Made by a program: the position numbers and the translations under genes | Assembly: GCA_035604335.1 (NCBI GenBank) | Contig: DATNIT010000227.1 | Coordinates: 1-6,073 of the forward strand | DNA: 6,073 nt | DNA from: DASZHJ01 sp035604335 | GTDB taxonomy: Bacteria; Pseudomonadota; Alphaproteobacteria; ATCC43930; CGMCC-115725 | Direction of reading: 5' to 3' | In this document: positions 5,673-6,073 of the stretch, in pieces | Numbering within the stretch: position 1 is the stretch's first letter | Layout of the letters: each line of letters starts with the position of its first letter | The notes under the pieces: model-generated | What the model was told of the DNA's origin: nothing | What the model saw: the letters and a program-made list of their open reading frames with translations, nothing else | The model's database searches: none

Positions 5673-6073
5673 TGACCGTCTCGACCGGCAGGGTGCGCAG
5701 CTGCGCCACCGACACGGCATTGCGCATCCACAGCAGGTCGAGGTCCTCAGGCGTCAGCGCCTTGGCGATGAGGTCCCTGAGCGCGGCGCAGAAGGCCTGA
5801 GGGGAGCGGTGCTTGGCCAGCAGGTCCCCCTTAGCCGAGACCAGGGTCCAGGTGAAGCCTCCCGCCCAGCCGTTACCCTTCTGACTCCTGCGCACCCCGG
5901 CCTGGGCCTTGTCATAGAGCGCCAACCCGAACAGGTTGCCGAAGGTGGTGAGCGCCCGCTTGGTGGCGTCGGTCTCGGCCTCCTTCAAGGCGCTCTCATG
6001 CGCCTCCCCCAGGGTGGCCCCCGTGCCATGTCCCACCCCGCTCCCGTCCCGGCACACGATTGCATCCCCTGCC
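5584..6073 (-). CDS. Rad52/Rad22-family single-strand annealing protein, partial and with altered C-terminus
   Basis: The frame is open to the window edge, so the 5' end is missing. The product belongs to the Rad52/Rad22 family, which binds single-stranded DNA and anneals complementary strands in recombination; bacterial copies are often phage- or plasmid-linked. The signature is GSGVGHGTG followed by GEAHESALKEAETDATKRAL and TTFGNLFGLALYDK, matching the eukaryotic Rad52 core ExAxKEAxTDALKRALxxFGNxxGxxLYDK. A bacterial-type tail follows: PQAFCAALRDLI, then LTPEDLDLLWMRNAVSVAQLRTL. Past about 5690 the peptide no longer resembles the family, which usually continues with a HYxxxL helix, and it reads through the possible IS21-like end to TGA at 5584-5586. 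Some 20 to 40 native residues are therefore probably lost. The annealing core in view is intact, so activity may persist. The GTG at 6057 is internal to the conserved region and is not the real start. The gene converges on wecB and is unrelated to polysaccharide synthesis. Confidence 0.8.
   Translation of the reverse strand, partial: AGDAIVCRDGSGVGHGTGATLGEAHESALKEAETDATKRALTTFGNLFGLALYDKAQAGVRRSQKGNGWAGGFTWTLVSAKGDLLAKHRSPQAFCAALRDLIAKALTPEDLDLLWMRNAVSVAQLRTLPVETVMFRCADYRPQHWVPHSLAARDAGDSVRGS

Overview
The window looks like a GC-rich proteobacterial chromosome or large replicon. An alphaproteobacterium is the best guess, from strong GC bias at third codon positions, GTG starts, and protein families common in Rhizobiales and Rhodospirillales relatives. 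That placement is inference, because no taxonomic marker gene is present. The core is a four-gene fragment of a surface-polysaccharide (exopolysaccharide, capsule or O-antigen type) locus, bounded on both sides by broken mobile DNA.

Left edge (1-672): positions 1-105 resemble the right end of an unidentified insertion sequence. It abuts the C-terminal third of an IS256-family (Mutator-type) transposase, about 106-458, whose catalytic Asp residues are missing. A 214-bp non-coding stretch (459-672), AT-rich in its middle, follows.

Core (673-5543): three minus-strand genes form one apparent operon, read from right to left. They are a UDP-glucuronate 4-epimerase-like SDR enzyme (3279-4250), a UDP-N-acetylhexosamine 6-dehydrogenase of the WbpO/TviB class (1959-3242), and a GT4 glycosyltransferase resembling the exosortase-A/PEP-CTERM-associated family (673-1953). 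A 171-bp divergent intergenic region (4251-4421) with repeated GAGAATT elements separates them from the plus-strand wecB, a non-hydrolysing UDP-GlcNAc 2-epimerase (4422-5543). wecB carries a hairpin plus T-run at its 3' end.

Together these enzymes could supply and use acidic amino-sugar nucleotides. WecB makes UDP-ManNAc, the dehydrogenase oxidises C6 of a UDP-HexNAc, the epimerase inverts C4 of a UDP-uronate, and the GT4 enzyme transfers a sugar to the growing glycan. Whether the final donor is UDP-ManNAcA, UDP-GalNAcA, UDP-GalA or a mixture cannot be read from sequence.

Right edge (5544-6073): converging on wecB is the 3' part of a bacterial Rad52/Rad22-family single-strand annealing protein. 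It runs off the window, and its C-terminus appears to be replaced by the left end of an IS21-like element carrying about 15 codons of an IstA-like start. No RNA gene, CRISPR array or intact mobile element was seen. I did not find a convincing new defence or other novel system. The most interesting aspects are the possible exosortase-type glycan link and the nested insertion-sequence scars at both edges.
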